From: an uncultured Pelagibacteraceae bacterium
GTDB lineage: Bacteria; Pseudomonadota; Alphaproteobacteria; Pelagibacterales; Pelagibacteraceae
NCBI GenBank assembly: GCA_902620525.1
Contig: CACNIK010000005.1
Span: 31,415-95,414 of the forward strand
Direction of reading: 5' to 3'
DNA: 64,000 bases
Positions 10,547 to 21,294 of the stretch are shown in pieces; within the stretch, counting starts at the first letter, position 1, and each line of letters starts with the position of its first letter. Under the pieces are notes generated by a model. That model was not told where the DNA came from, searched no databases, and saw nothing but the letters and a program-made list of their open reading frames with translations. Both the position numbers and the translations under genes were made by a program.

Positions 10547-11818
10547 TTAATTTGATTTATTCATTGAATTAAAGAAATCTGAATTATTTTTTGTATCTTT
10601 AATTTTTGATATTAAGAATTCAATACCATCCATAGTTCCCATCGGGCTTATAATTCTCCTTAAAACATTCATTTTTGATAAATCATCTTTTTCAAATAAA
10701 AGCTCTTCTCTTCTTGTTCCAGACCTTGTTACATCTAAAGCTGGGTAAATTCTTTTATCTGCAACTTTTCTATCTAATATTAATTCTGAATTTCCAGTTC
10801 CTTTAAATTCCTCAAAAATGACTTCGTCCATTCTGCTTCCTGTGTCTATTAAAGCGGTTGAGATAATTGTAAGTGACCCTCCTTGCTCTACATTTCTTGC
10901 TGCTCCAAAAAATCTCTTCGGTCTCTGTAATGCATTAGCATCAACCCCTCCAGTCAGAACTTTTCCTGAACTTGGTACAACCGCATTGTAGGCTCTTCCA
11001 AGCCTCGTGATTGAGTCCAACAATATGACTACGTCTTTCTTATGTTCTACAAGTCTTTTGGCTTTTTCTATTACCATTTCAGCGACTGCAACGTGTCTTG
11101 AAGCTGGTTCGTCAAAAGTGGATGAGACCACTTCACCTTTTACAGATCTTTGCATGTCTGTAACCTCTTCGGGTCTCTCGTCAATAAGTAAAACCATCAA
11201 ATAAATCTCCGGGTGATTAGCGGTGATGGATTGCGCAATATTTTGTAAAATTATAGTTTTACCAGCTCTAGGAGGAGAGACTATCAAAGATCTTTGTCCT
11301 TTACCTATTGGACTCACTAGATCTATTAACCTTGCAGTATTGTCAGGTTTTTTCTCTACCTTAATGCTCTCAACTTCTAATTTAATTCTTTTATTAGGAT
11401 ATAAAGGTGTCAGGTTATCAAAAGCAATTTTATTTTTGCCTTTTTCTGGTTCATCAAAGTTAATTTTATTTACTTTTAATAAAGCGAAATATCTTTCTGC
11501 GTCTTTGGGAGCTCGCACTTCTCCTTCAACTGTATCGCCAGTTCTTAATCCAAATCTTCTTATTTGACTCGGGCTAACATATATATCGTCTGGACCAGGT
11601 AAATAATTGGACTCTATTGCTCTTAAAAAACCAAAGCCATCTTGTAAAACTTCAAGCACGCCTGTGGCACTGATCTGCTCGTTTTTCTCTGCTAGTTTTT
11701 TAAGTATTGCGAAAAGTATCTCTTGCTTCCTTAAGGTACTTGGATTTTCTATTCCAAGTTTTTCCGCTTGAGAAATCAAATCAGCTGGGCTTTGTTTTTT
11801 TAGTTCTTGTAAGTTCAT
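10547..11818 (-). CDS. rho: Transcription termination factor Rho
   Basis: [23 protein letters not shown]-like P-loop, [24 protein letters not shown]. Confidence 0.98.
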   Translation of the reverse strand: MNLQELKKQSPADLISQAEKLGIENPSTLRKQEILFAILKKLAEKNEQISATGVLEVLQDGFGFLRAIESNYLPGPDDIYVSPSQIRRFGLRTGDTVEGEVRAPKDAERYFALLKVNKINFDEPEKGKNKIAFDNLTPLYPNKRIKLEVESIKVEKKPDNTARLIDLVSPIGKGQRSLIVSPPRAGKTIILQNIAQSITANHPEIYLMVLLIDERPEEVTDMQRSVKGEVVSSTFDEPASRHVAVAEMVIEKAKRLVEHKKDVVILLDSITRLGRAYNAVVPSSGKVLTGGVDANALQRPKRFFGAARNVEQGGSLTIISTALIDTGSRMDEVIFEEFKGTGNSELILDRKVADKRIYPALDVTRSGTRREELLFEKDDLSKMNVLRRIISPMGTMDGIEFLISKIKDTKNNSDFFNSMNKSN

Positions 11819-11880
11819 TTAATTGATTGAATTTGAGGTAAGTAATATAAATATAAGACTTTTTGATAAAATTTCAAGTA

Positions 11881-12315
11881 TTATAATGGTTTAAAAATTA
11901 CAACAAATATAATGATAATTAACAAAATTGTGGGCACTTCATTGATAACTCTAAAAAATTTTGAACTTTTAATATTACTGTCAATCTGGAAGTCTTTCAA
12001 AACAGCAAGTAAATAAAAATGATATCCAGTCAAAATTATAACTAGCCCAAGTTTAATTTTCATCCATAAAAAACTGAGACTTGTTATGCCTTGAGAGTGA
12101 ATTAAAAGAATTCCGAAAATCCACGACAAAATCATCGCGGGGTTCATAATATAAAAATATAATCTTTTTTCCATTAATTTGAAAGTTTCTGATTGACCTT
12201 TGTTTTCTTTAGTTTCTGCGTGATACACAAAAATTCTAGGCAAATATAATAATCCTGCCATCCAGGAAATAACTGCTATTAAATGTAAAGCTTTAAAAGT
12301 TAGATATGCGTTCAT
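11881..12315 (-). CDS. hemJ: Protoporphyrinogen oxidase HemJ-like membrane protein
   Basis: KALHLIAVISWMAGLLYLPRIFVYH; next to hemH. Confidence 0.88.
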   Translation of the reverse strand: MNAYLTFKALHLIAVISWMAGLLYLPRIFVYHAETKENKGQSETFKLMEKRLYFYIMNPAMILSWIFGILLIHSQGITSLSFLWMKIKLGLVIILTGYHFYLLAVLKDFQIDSNIKSSKFFRVINEVPTILLIIIIFVVIFKPL

Positions 12316-13308
12316 TTATAAAAATTTTCTTGTTAATTGTTCAAGTAAGTTTATGTGATCTTCATTATCGTTTAAACAAGGAACTACATCAAAATTTTTT
12401 CCCCCTGAATTCATAAAGCTTTCTTTGCCCTGAATAGATATTTCTTCGAGAGTTTCAACGCAGTCAGAAGAGAAGCCAGGGCAGATTACAACTATATTTT
12501 TTTTCCCCTCTTTTGGTAAATTTTCTAAAGTAACGTCAGTATATGGTTTCAACCAGGCTTCAGGACCAAACCTAGATTGGAATGTGGTTCTAATCTCAAA
12601 AGTTTTAAATGTTTCAGAAAGCAATCTAGATGTTTTTTGGCAATAACAATGGTAAGGGTCTCCTTTATCAAAATATTTTTGAGGGATACCGTGGTATGAT
12701 GCAAGAATTAAGTCGGGTTCCCATTCTAATTTTGAGATTTTAATTCTCAGACTATTCGAAAGCGCTTTAATATACAGAGGTTCCGATTCATAATGTGGTA
12801 TTATTTGTAAACTAGGTTGCCATCTCATTTTCATCAGAACTCTATAGACCTCGTCGCATACTGTTGCAGTTGTTGCAGCAGCATATTGCGGGTAGAGAGG
12901 CAAAACTATAAGTTTTTCACAACCAGCTTCATGCAATTTAAAAATTTTACTCATTATGCTTGGATTTCCATATCTCATAGCATAATCAACTATGACGTCT
13001 TTGCTGCCAATTCTGTCTAATAGTTTCTTTGTTTGCATTATAGTGAAATATCTCAATGGAGACATGTCTTCTTTTTTCATCCATATCTCTTTGTATGCTT
13101 TAGCAGTTTTGGATGGTCGTAGATTTAAAATAAACAGGTTAAGAATGGTTTTCCATAAAAAAGGGTTTACTTCTATCACTCTTCTGTCAGATAAAAATTC
13201 TTTTAAATATCTTCTTATGTCCAGCCATTTGGTGGAGTCTGGTGTTCCAAGGTTTACAAGTAGTACGCCTGTTTTACCAAAGTTAATTTTTGGGTGGTCA
13301 CTGTTCAT
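12316..13308 (-). CDS. hemH: Ferrochelatase
   Basis: GVLLVNLGTPDS, LPLYPQYAAATTATVCDEV, SYHGIPQKYFDKGDPYHCYCQKT. Confidence 0.97.
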   Translation of the reverse strand: MNSDHPKINFGKTGVLLVNLGTPDSTKWLDIRRYLKEFLSDRRVIEVNPFLWKTILNLFILNLRPSKTAKAYKEIWMKKEDMSPLRYFTIMQTKKLLDRIGSKDVIVDYAMRYGNPSIMSKIFKLHEAGCEKLIVLPLYPQYAAATTATVCDEVYRVLMKMRWQPSLQIIPHYESEPLYIKALSNSLRIKISKLEWEPDLILASYHGIPQKYFDKGDPYHCYCQKTSRLLSETFKTFEIRTTFQSRFGPEAWLKPYTDVTLENLPKEGKKNIVVICPGFSSDCVETLEEISIQGKESFMNSGGKNFDVVPCLNDNEDHINLLEQLTRKFL

Positions 13309-14315
13309 CTTTTTATTATATTCACTCTATCTACTATCTTTTTTATAATAGTAGGATTTGTTTCTGGTAGAATACCATGTCCAAGATTAAATATGTAGGG
13401 AATATTCTTAAAAATCTCTAAATATTTTTCTGTTTCTTGCAATGCTATTTTTTCATCTTTAAGAAGGATATCAGGATTCATTCCTCCTTGTATGCAAATG
13501 TTTCCAAAATTTTTTTTTGCCCACAATGGATCTATGTCATAATCAATGTTAACTGCATCAGGTTTAACTTTTTCAAGGAAATTTTTGTAATTTTCTTTAA
13601 GACCTTTGGGAAAACAAATTGACGGTATCTGATTTTCTTTACAAAAATTGACTAAGCTTTCATTGGGTTTATAACAATATTCATTTAAATCATCATCTTT
13701 GATTAGTCCAGCCCAAGAATCAAATATTTGTATTATATCTGCACCAGCTTGTTTCTGATTAATTATATGAATTTTCAAGAATTCATCTAATTTTTTAAAA
13801 ACTGATTTTATTTCATTTTTATTCTTTATTGTTATCTTTTTATCAAATTTATTCTTTTCTTTAAAATTATATAAATAAATCATTAATGTCCAAGGAGCGC
13901 CGACAAATGCGATTAATGATTTGTCTTTGCTTAAAGCAGATTTTGTTTTATTTATTGCTTTATAAATAGGTTGAAGAGTAGAAAGGAAATTTTTTTCATT
14001 TATCTCGAGAAATTTATTAATGTTTAGTTTTAAATTTCTTGGTCCATTTTTCTTCCCAAATTCTATTGGTTGACCTAGAGCATAAGGTATCACTAATATA
14101 TCTGAAAAAATTATTGCAGCATCAAGATTAAATCTTTTCATTGGCTGTAATGTAATTTCTGAAGCCAAGTCGCTATTTAGACATAGTTTTAAAAAATCTG
14201 GATTTTGGGATCTTAACTGTTTAAATTCGGGTAAATATCTGCCTGCTTGTCTCATAAACCAGATAGGCACACAAGAAAAATCTTTATTTTTTAAACAATT
14301 TAACAATTTACTCAT
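13305..14315 (-). CDS. hemE: Uroporphyrinogen decarboxylase
   Basis: PIWFMRQAGRYLPEF, FVGAPWTLMIY, NLGHGILPETNP. Confidence 0.98.
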   Translation of the reverse strand: MSKLLNCLKNKDFSCVPIWFMRQAGRYLPEFKQLRSQNPDFLKLCLNSDLASEITLQPMKRFNLDAAIIFSDILVIPYALGQPIEFGKKNGPRNLKLNINKFLEINEKNFLSTLQPIYKAINKTKSALSKDKSLIAFVGAPWTLMIYLYNFKEKNKFDKKITIKNKNEIKSVFKKLDEFLKIHIINQKQAGADIIQIFDSWAGLIKDDDLNEYCYKPNESLVNFCKENQIPSICFPKGLKENYKNFLEKVKPDAVNIDYDIDPLWAKKNFGNICIQGGMNPDILLKDEKIALQETEKYLEIFKNIPYIFNLGHGILPETNPTIIKKIVDRVNIIKR

Positions 14316-14598
14316 AAATTAAATAATATATTGATAAGAGTAGTTATTGTAATAGGTCATGTTAGTATCGACTATATTTATTTATACCTAGTTTTAAACA
14401 CTTTATACCCATCAAGCAGTCTAAATTTACTGTAATTTGGATTATTGATAGAATTATACTCACAGTTTATAGTTTTAATGTATAAAATAATTCACATCGA
14501 ATAAAATGTATAAAATATGTTAATTAATGTGAGCAAATTTTTTTTACAAAAAACTTTAGAATATAACATAAAGTTACACGATTATTACTAACAGGATT
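14316..14598. other. Candidate chromosomal replication origin (oriC)
   Basis: 283-bp AT-rich non-coding region between divergent hemE and ppsR (RP001-type); near-DnaA boxes TTATACCTA (14382), TTATACCCA (14403), TAATTCACA (14488); direct repeats. Confidence 0.6.
14477..14517. repeat. 13-bp direct repeat aatgtataaaata x2
   Basis: Copies at 14477-14489 and 14505-14517, offset 28 bp. Confidence 0.9.
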
Positions 14599-15420
14599 AT
14601 GAACGAAAAATACAATGTATATCTTATTTCAGATTCCACAGGGGAGACTTTGGATAGGATATTTTTATCTTTACAATCGCAATTTAAAAACTTTAAATAT
14701 GATAAAAAAGAGTTCTTCTTTGTAAGAACCGAACAACAAGTTGATAAAATAATAGAAGAGGGAAAAAAAATAGATAATCCCATCATTCTTTATACAATTG
14801 TAGAAACGAAACTAGCTAAATATTTGTCTAAAAAAAGTGAGCTCTCAAATATTCCATGTTTCGGTGTCCTAGGAAGTTTAATTTTAGCTTTTTCAAAGCT
14901 TTTAAATCAAAAAGCAATTCACAAACCTAGCGCTCAACATGTTCTAGATGACGATTATTACAAAAGAATTGAGGCAATTCAATTTACGATGTCCCATGAT
15001 GATGGAAAAATAACAAAAGACCTATCAAAGTCAGATGTGATTTTATTGGGAGTCAGCAGAACAAGTAAAACACCAACATCTATCTATTTAGCAAACAGAG
15101 GTTACAAAACAACAAACATACCTTTAGTACCAAATCAAGAAATACCTGAGGATTTAAAAAAAAAAAATTTTAAATCTTGTATAATCGGGCTGTATGCTGA
15201 TCCAGGTAGATTGTTAGACATAAGACGTAACCGAGTAGCTTTAATGCAAGAAAGTGGATCTTCGAATTACACGGATGTTGGCTCTATAAAGAAAGAAGTG
15301 GAAGATTCCAAAAATTTGTTTAAAAAATATAGTTGGCCAACTATTGATGTAACCAGAAAATCAGTAGAAGAAACTGCAGCCTCAATTATCAAAATAATTG
15401 AAATTAAAAGAAAAAAATGA
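14599..15420 (+). CDS. ppsR: Pyruvate, water dikinase regulatory protein (kinase/pyrophosphorylase, DUF299)
   Basis: YLISDSTGETL, ILLGVSRTSKTPTSIYLANRGYKTTNIPLVP. Confidence 0.95.
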   Translation: MNEKYNVYLISDSTGETLDRIFLSLQSQFKNFKYDKKEFFFVRTEQQVDKIIEEGKKIDNPIILYTIVETKLAKYLSKKSELSNIPCFGVLGSLILAFSKLLNQKAIHKPSAQHVLDDDYYKRIEAIQFTMSHDDGKITKDLSKSDVILLGVSRTSKTPTSIYLANRGYKTTNIPLVPNQEIPEDLKKKNFKSCIIGLYADPGRLLDIRRNRVALMQESGSSNYTDVGSIKKEVEDSKNLFKKYSWPTIDVTRKSVEETAASIIKIIEIKRKK

Positions 15421-16001
15421 GAATTGTTTTAGCTTCCAAAAGTGGTGTTAGAAAAGAAATTTTAGATAAATATGGGGTCGAGTCAATTGTTTCTCCCTCA
15501 AATGTGGACGAAGATCAAGTTAAAGAATCTTTGTTGGAAAAAGGTGCTGATCCAGAAATTATTTCAAAGAACTTAGCAGAATTGAAATCAGTTAAAGTAA
15601 GCTCAAAATATCCTGACAAACTTGTTCTAGGCGCAGATAGCGTTATATCACTTGATCTCAAATTAGTAAACAAACCTAACTCAAGAGACGAAGCATACAG
15701 CATTCTAAAGCTATTAAATGGCAACAAACATTATTTAATTAGTTCTGTTTGTATTTCCAAAAATGGATCAATGATTTGGAATTACACTGATAAATCTGAG
15801 TTAAAAATGAAAAATCTATCTGATAAAGAGCTCAAAACATATCTTAAAGGGATAAAAACTGAAACATTGCTAGCCTACGGAGTTTATCAAATAGAAGCAG
15901 GCGGCTTAAATTTATTTGAGTACATAAAAGGAGACAAAGATTCTATAATGGGTTTGCCGATTAAACAAATTAAGGAATATATAAATAATTACAAAGTATG
16001 A
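15417..16001 (+). CDS. maf: Maf family nucleoside triphosphate pyrophosphatase
   Basis: LASKSGVRKEIL, VLGADSVISLD, AYGVYQIEAGG. Confidence 0.92.
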   Translation: MRIVLASKSGVRKEILDKYGVESIVSPSNVDEDQVKESLLEKGADPEIISKNLAELKSVKVSSKYPDKLVLGADSVISLDLKLVNKPNSRDEAYSILKLLNGNKHYLISSVCISKNGSMIWNYTDKSELKMKNLSDKELKTYLKGIKTETLLAYGVYQIEAGGLNLFEYIKGDKDSIMGLPIKQIKEYINNYKV

Positions 16002-16828
16002 AAAAAAAGAAATTTGCGATAATAGGTAGTCCTGTATCTCATTCACTTTCACCAATTATGCATAATTACTGGTTTAAAAAATATAATATTGATGCTGAGT
16101 ACGACTTATTAGACATTGACAAAAGTGAAATTCAAAATGTGATAGATAAAATTAAAAATAAAGAAATAAAGGGAATAAACGTTACCTTGCCATACAAAAA
16201 ATCTGTAATATCTTTTTTGAGCAAAACCATAAATGACGCCAATGAAACTCACTCAGTTAATACCGTTATGCTAGATGACAAAAATAATTTGATAGGAGAA
16301 AATACCGATGTTTTTGGATTTCAGGCAGCTTATTTAAAATCTATTCCTAATCAAGAAAAAAAGAATAAAAAAGTATTAGTCCTTGGAGCGGGTGGAGTTG
16401 CACCTTCAATTATATTAGCTCTATTAAAATCGAAAATACATAACATTGCTTTGAGTAATAGAACTTATGAAAAATCATTATTTCTTAAAAAGAATTTTAA
16501 AAACTTGAACATCATTAAGTGGAATGATTTCTCAAAAGAGATAAATAAATTTGACATTATCATTAATGCAACAAGTTTAGGATTAAATTCAAACGATGAA
16601 TTTAACAGCGATTTTAGCAATTTCAAAAAAAATATGGTTTATATTGATACAATATATAATCCAGCGGAGACAAAAATGATTAAGTATTTTAAATCTAATA
16701 AAATTAGAACACATAATGGATTAAATATGCTTATTTACCAAGGTCAAAAAGCTTTTTACTTATGGAATAAGATTAATCCAGAAGTCGATGATGAATTACT
16801 CAAATTATTGGAGTCCAAATTAGATTAA
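15998..16828 (+). CDS. aroE: Shikimate dehydrogenase
   Basis: IIGSPVSHSLSPIMHNYWF, GINVTLPYK, VLGAGGVAPSI, NGLNMLIYQGQKAF. Confidence 0.97.
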   Translation: MKKKKFAIIGSPVSHSLSPIMHNYWFKKYNIDAEYDLLDIDKSEIQNVIDKIKNKEIKGINVTLPYKKSVISFLSKTINDANETHSVNTVMLDDKNNLIGENTDVFGFQAAYLKSIPNQEKKNKKVLVLGAGGVAPSIILALLKSKIHNIALSNRTYEKSLFLKKNFKNLNIIKWNDFSKEINKFDIIINATSLGLNSNDEFNSDFSNFKKNMVYIDTIYNPAETKMIKYFKSNKIRTHNGLNMLIYQGQKAFYLWNKINPEVDDELLKLLESKLD

Positions 16829-17385
16829 TGAAAATAGGTATAACAGGTTCTTTATCTTCAGGAAAATCATCAGTAGCAAAAATTCTATCAAAAAAAAGCG
16901 ATTTATTATTCAGTGCAGATAAAATAGTTAAAGATTTATACTCTAACAACCAATTTAAAAAAAAGGTAAAAAAAAAATTTAAAATAACAAAAAAAAATAT
17001 AAAAAATGAAATAAAATCCAAATTATTAAGTAAAGAGTTAGCTTTAAAAGAATTAGGAAAATTAATTCATCCTTTTGTTAGAAAAAAAATGAAAGAATTT
17101 TCAAAAAAAAATAAAAAAAAAGAAATTATCTTTTTTGAAATCCCATTATTGATAGAGAGCAATCTAATGAGTTTTTTTGATTTTATTATATTGGTGGTTG
17201 CCCCGCGAAAAAATAGACTTAATCGTTATTTAAAAAGTGGGGGTAAAAAGAAAATGTTTAACCTTTTGGATAAAAATCAAATTTCTCCAAAGAAAAAAAT
17301 TAAATATTGCGATTATTTAATTGTTAACAACAAATCAAAAAATATTTTAAAAAAAAAAGTACATGATATAATTTTGGATGTCTGA
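16828..17385 (+). CDS. coaE: Dephospho-CoA kinase
   Basis: IGITGSLSSGKSSVAKIL, LIHPFVRK, EIPLLIES; very lysine-rich. Confidence 0.93.
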   Translation: MKIGITGSLSSGKSSVAKILSKKSDLLFSADKIVKDLYSNNQFKKKVKKKFKITKKNIKNEIKSKLLSKELALKELGKLIHPFVRKKMKEFSKKNKKKEIIFFEIPLLIESNLMSFFDFIILVVAPRKNRLNRYLKSGGKKKMFNLLDKNQISPKKKIKYCDYLIVNNKSKNILKKKVHDIILDV

Positions 17386-18040
17386 AATATTTTTAGATAT
17401 CGAAACAACTGGATTATCTTTTAAAGACAGTCATAGAATAGTTGAAATAGCTTGTATTGAAACCAATGAGCTCATTCCAACCAAGAGGATTTTTCATAAA
17501 ATTATAAATCCTGAGCGTAATGTGCCAGACGAAGCATTTAAAATTCACGGATTTTCAACAGATTTTTTAAAAGATAAACCAAAGTTTAAAGAGATAGCAG
17601 ATGAACTTGTAAATTTTATTGATGATAATGATTTAATTATACATAATGCATCTTTTGATTTACCTTTTATTAATCATGAGCTTAAGATCTTAAAAAAAGA
17701 TGTTATAAGCAAAAATAAAATCATAGACACTCTTGAATTAGCCAGAAATAAATACCCTGGAATGTCAAACTCTCTTGATGCGCTTTGTAAAAGATTTAAC
17801 GTAGATTTGTCGAGAAGAACGAAACATAATGCTATTTTAGACTGTGAGCTGCTACGAGAAGTTTATATTTATCTTCTAGATGCAAAAGAACCTAAATTAT
17901 CATTTATTTCAAAAGTGGAGCAAAAGAATGATTATAAAAAAACTTTAAACTATTCAAAGAAAATAGTAAAGCTTTCTGAAGAAGAATTAAAAGGCCATGG
18001 CAATTTTCTAAAATCTGAGCTTAAAAAAAATTTCTTTTAA
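17378..18040 (+). CDS. dnaQ: DNA polymerase III epsilon subunit
   Basis: EIFLDIETTGLSF, HNASFDLPFINHEL, RTKHNAILDCELL. Confidence 0.96.
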   Translation: MSEIFLDIETTGLSFKDSHRIVEIACIETNELIPTKRIFHKIINPERNVPDEAFKIHGFSTDFLKDKPKFKEIADELVNFIDDNDLIIHNASFDLPFINHELKILKKDVISKNKIIDTLELARNKYPGMSNSLDALCKRFNVDLSRRTKHNAILDCELLREVYIYLLDAKEPKLSFISKVEQKNDYKKTLNYSKKIVKLSEEELKGHGNFLKSELKKNFF

Positions 18041-18468
18041 TTTCGTCTAGACAAGTATAATTTCTTAAAATCTACTTCTTGGTCAATTTTTATTTCCCTG
18101 AATCCTGAATTTTCAAATATGAAAATAAAAACTTTTCTTAATTCAGGGTATATTTTGTTTGGTATCTCAATTAATATAATTTCTTCTAACTTTTTTTTAT
18201 CGGTAAGACTTTTGTCTAATTCAACCATAGTAGAATAAGTAGCAAGTGCATCTATTCTATCCAAATTTTTATCTTTTGGTTCTAACATTAGTGTAGTTTG
18301 TACTTCTATGATATTGTCTTTAAAACTATTACTTTTAATGTCTATTTTGAATTTATAATTTGAGATATCTCTAGTAAGTGAAAAAAATTTATCTGGTTTG
18401 GAAATGTCAAAGTTAAGTTTTTTTACATATTTAGCGATTATTTTATAATTCATCTTTTTTCTCTTCAA
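18037..18468 (-). CDS. secB: SecB-like protein-export chaperone
   Basis: 143 aa; KYVKKLNFDISKPDKF and DALATYSTMVELD consistent with divergent alphaproteobacterial SecB. Confidence 0.75.
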   Translation of the reverse strand: MKRKKMNYKIIAKYVKKLNFDISKPDKFFSLTRDISNYKFKIDIKSNSFKDNIIEVQTTLMLEPKDKNLDRIDALATYSTMVELDKSLTDKKKLEEIILIEIPNKIYPELRKVFIFIFENSGFREIKIDQEVDFKKLYLSRRN

Positions 18469-18856
18469 TTATTTCAGCCTCAATCGTTCTATCCTCTTTA
18501 GTTTGTTTTTTATTTTTGTTTATAATTGGATAAAGCAAAAGTCTTCTGGTTATCGGAATTAACAGTAAAAAACCCACTGTATCAGTAAAAAATCCTGGAA
18601 TAATTAGTAATAAAGCAGCTATTGCGATAGACGCCCCTGACAGTATTTCGTAAATAGGTAATTTGTTTTGATAAATGTTTAAAAACCCAGACTTAATCGT
18701 TTTTATGCCTTGAATTCTGGCAAAATAAATACCGACTATAGCTGTAAAAATTATTAATAAAATAGTATTTATTGCTCCAATATTCTCCCCAATTTTAATA
18801 AATAGCAATATTTCTATTACTGGTATGGCTATAATTGATATTAGTATTGTGTTCAT
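18443..18856 (-). CDS. FxsA family membrane protein
   Basis: PVIEILLFIKIGENIGAINTILLIIFTAIVGIYFARIQGI...LLIIPGFFTDTVGFLLLIP. Confidence 0.9.
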   Translation of the reverse strand: MNTILISIIAIPVIEILLFIKIGENIGAINTILLIIFTAIVGIYFARIQGIKTIKSGFLNIYQNKLPIYEILSGASIAIAALLLIIPGFFTDTVGFLLLIPITRRLLLYPIINKNKKQTKEDRTIEAEIIEEKKDEL

Positions 18857-18900
18857 TTGTCTGATACAAAAATATATTAATAATGTATATTTAGCAAACT

Positions 18901-19509
18901 ATGAGTAGTAATTTTGGGTATATAGATATTATCTTACTGGCTATGATAGCTGGTTTTATCATACTAAGACTGAGAAGTATCTTAGGTAGAAAAACTGGCC
19001 ATGAGGATAAAATTTATCCAAGATTTTCTGAAAAAAAATTTGAAGAATTTCAAAATAAGCAAGAAGTAAAGTTTAAAAAGAAAAACTCAAATGAATTAGA
19101 AGGTGAGGAAAAAGAAAAATTCATTAAAGGTGCCGAAATAGCTTATGAGACTATTATTACAGCCTTTGCAAAAGGGGATAAAAAAAGTTTAAAAGGTCTC
19201 TTAACTCCGAGAATGGCCACAAATTTTAATCAAGCTATTTCCGACAGAGAAGACAAAGGCATCAAGTCAGAATTAACATTTATAGGCATGAAAGAATCTA
19301 ACCTTGAAAAGTTTGAAAAGGTTCAAGACAATATTTTTGCAACAGTAAAATTTGTATCTGATATAATTTCAGTCAAAAAAGATAAAAGTAATAATGTTTT
19401 AGAAGGAAATCCTGATCGAATAAAAACCGTAACTGATCATTGGAAATTTTCTAAAAAAGAGACAAGTAATAGTCCTAATTGGTACTTAGCTGAAATTTTG
19501 CCTAAGTGA
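18901..19509 (+). CDS. Tim44 domain-containing protein
   Basis: DIILLAMIAGFIILRLRSILGRKTG, Tim44-like C-terminal region. Confidence 0.9.
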   Translation: MSSNFGYIDIILLAMIAGFIILRLRSILGRKTGHEDKIYPRFSEKKFEEFQNKQEVKFKKKNSNELEGEEKEKFIKGAEIAYETIITAFAKGDKKSLKGLLTPRMATNFNQAISDREDKGIKSELTFIGMKESNLEKFEKVQDNIFATVKFVSDIISVKKDKSNNVLEGNPDRIKTVTDHWKFSKKETSNSPNWYLAEILPK

Positions 19510-19919
19510 AAAAAAAAGACCCACTAACACAAAAAGATAAAGAAGATTGGAAAAAGTTTTTAGAGGACCCATCGCGTGTTCCTGATAAAGATCAAAATAA
19601 TAGAACCGATAGTGTAATTAATAAATATAGATTTGATTTACACGGCTTGACTTTAGATGAAGCCAATAAAAGGGTTAAAGAAATAATTAAATCTTGTAGC
19701 GAAAAAAATTATAGAGAAATACTTTTAATTACCGGCAAAGGCCTGCATTCAAATCAGGAGGACGTTTATAAATCATCAGATTTTAGTAAGCTTAGATTTT
19801 CAGTTCCTGAATTTATTAATTCAGATCCAGAAATTTCCAAATTAATTTTATCAATAGCTAAACCTTCAAAAAAAGAGGGCGGCGAAGGCGCATTACTCGT
19901 TAAGTTGAAAAAATTATAA
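19506..19919 (+). CDS. Smr domain protein
   Basis: [28 protein letters not shown]. Confidence 0.92.
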   Translation: MKKKDPLTQKDKEDWKKFLEDPSRVPDKDQNNRTDSVINKYRFDLHGLTLDEANKRVKEIIKSCSEKNYREILLITGKGLHSNQEDVYKSSDFSKLRFSVPEFINSDPEISKLILSIAKPSKKEGGEGALLVKLKKL

Positions 19920-21293
19920 AATAAATTTTGAAAGATCTGTATCTTTTACGAGGTTTCCTAAATTTTTCTGAACGAAATCTTTATCAACGACTATTTTTTC
20001 CCCAGCTTTATCAGTTGCGTTAAAACTAATATCATCTAAAACTTTTTCAATAATTGTATGTAATCTTCTAGCTCCAATGTTCTCTATTGATGAATTTACC
20101 TCAGTAGAAATTTTAGCAAGCATTTCAATACCATCATCTTTGAATTCTAGATCTACATTCTCTGTTTTTAAAAGAGCTTTATATTGTTTAATTAAGCTGT
20201 TATCCGGTTCTTTTAAAATTCTTATAAAGTCTTTTTCATTTAAAGCACTCAGTTCAACTCTTATTGGAAGTCTTCCTTGCAATTCAGGAAGTAAATCTGA
20301 AGGTTTTGCAAGTTGAAAGGCACCAGAAGCAATAAATAGTATGTGATCGGTTTTTATTGGACCATGTTTTGTGTTTACAGTTGTTCCTTCTATTAACGGA
20401 AGAAGATCTCTTTGTACTCCCTCTCTTGAAACATCTCCACCAACTCTATCACCTCTAGCAGAAACTTTATCAATCTCATCCAAAAATACTATACCATTAT
20501 CTTCTGTTGATTTTTTTGCTTCCTGTACAATTTTGTCTTCCTCAATCATTTTGTCCGATTCTTGAGCAACTAAAATTTCATGAGATTCTTTCACAGTCAT
20601 CTTCTTTTTTTTACCTTTTTTGTTGCCCATGGATTTACCCAATATATCCCCAATATTTACCATTCCAACATTTGCTCCTGGCATTCCCGGAATTTCAAAA
20701 CTAGGCATAGATGAAGATGTATCCATGACCTCGATTTCAATTTGGTTATTATCTAAATCACCGTTTCTTAATCTTTTTCTAAAACTTTCTCTTGTTGCAA
20801 CGGAAGCTTTGTTACCTACCAAAGCATCAAGTACTTTATCCTCTGCTAACAACTGTGCTTTAGCGTTCACTTCTTTTCTTTTTTTTTCTCTTTCCATCGC
20901 TATAGCGATTTCAACAAGATCTCTGATAATCTGTTCAACATCTCTTCCAACGTAACCTACTTCTGTAAATCGAGTAGCTTCTACTTTAATAAAAGGTGCT
21001 TCTGCTAGTTTTGATAATCTTCTTGATATTTCAGTTTTACCGACCCCAGTTGGTCCGATCATTAAAATATTTTTTGGTAAAACCTCATCTTTCATTTCAT
21101 CTGACAACGCTTGTCTTCTCCATCTATTTCGAAGAGCAACTGCGACAGCTTTTTTTGCCTCTTTTTGGCCAATGACATATCTATCTAATTCAGAAACTAT
21201 TTCCCTAGGAGATAGGGCGCTTACTTTACTTTGCTCATTCTGCCCTTTATCTTTTACTAGATTTAAATTTGTAACTTTTTTTGTTCCAGACAT
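19914..21293 (-). CDS. hslU: ATP-dependent protease ATPase subunit HslU; start trimmed to MSGTKK
   Basis: [52 protein letters not shown]. Confidence 0.97.
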   Translation of the reverse strand: MSGTKKVTNLNLVKDKGQNEQSKVSALSPREIVSELDRYVIGQKEAKKAVAVALRNRWRRQALSDEMKDEVLPKNILMIGPTGVGKTEISRRLSKLAEAPFIKVEATRFTEVGYVGRDVEQIIRDLVEIAIAMEREKKRKEVNAKAQLLAEDKVLDALVGNKASVATRESFRKRLRNGDLDNNQIEIEVMDTSSSMPSFEIPGMPGANVGMVNIGDILGKSMGNKKGKKKKMTVKESHEILVAQESDKMIEEDKIVQEAKKSTEDNGIVFLDEIDKVSARGDRVGGDVSREGVQRDLLPLIEGTTVNTKHGPIKTDHILFIASGAFQLAKPSDLLPELQGRLPIRVELSALNEKDFIRILKEPDNSLIKQYKALLKTENVDLEFKDDGIEMLAKISTEVNSSIENIGARRLHTIIEKVLDDISFNATDKAGEKIVVDKDFVQKNLGNLVKDTDLSKFIL

Positions 21294-21294
21294 T

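Noticed and set aside
11007-11567. Two plus-strand ORFs opposite rho
   Set aside because: Antisense to the highly conserved rho; codon-shadow effect
12817-13348. Plus-strand ORFs opposite hemH
   Set aside because: Antisense shadow of ferrochelatase
15156-15167. A12 homopolymer in ppsR as a programmed frameshift site
   Set aside because: Encodes conserved-frame lysines; no alternative-frame product of interest
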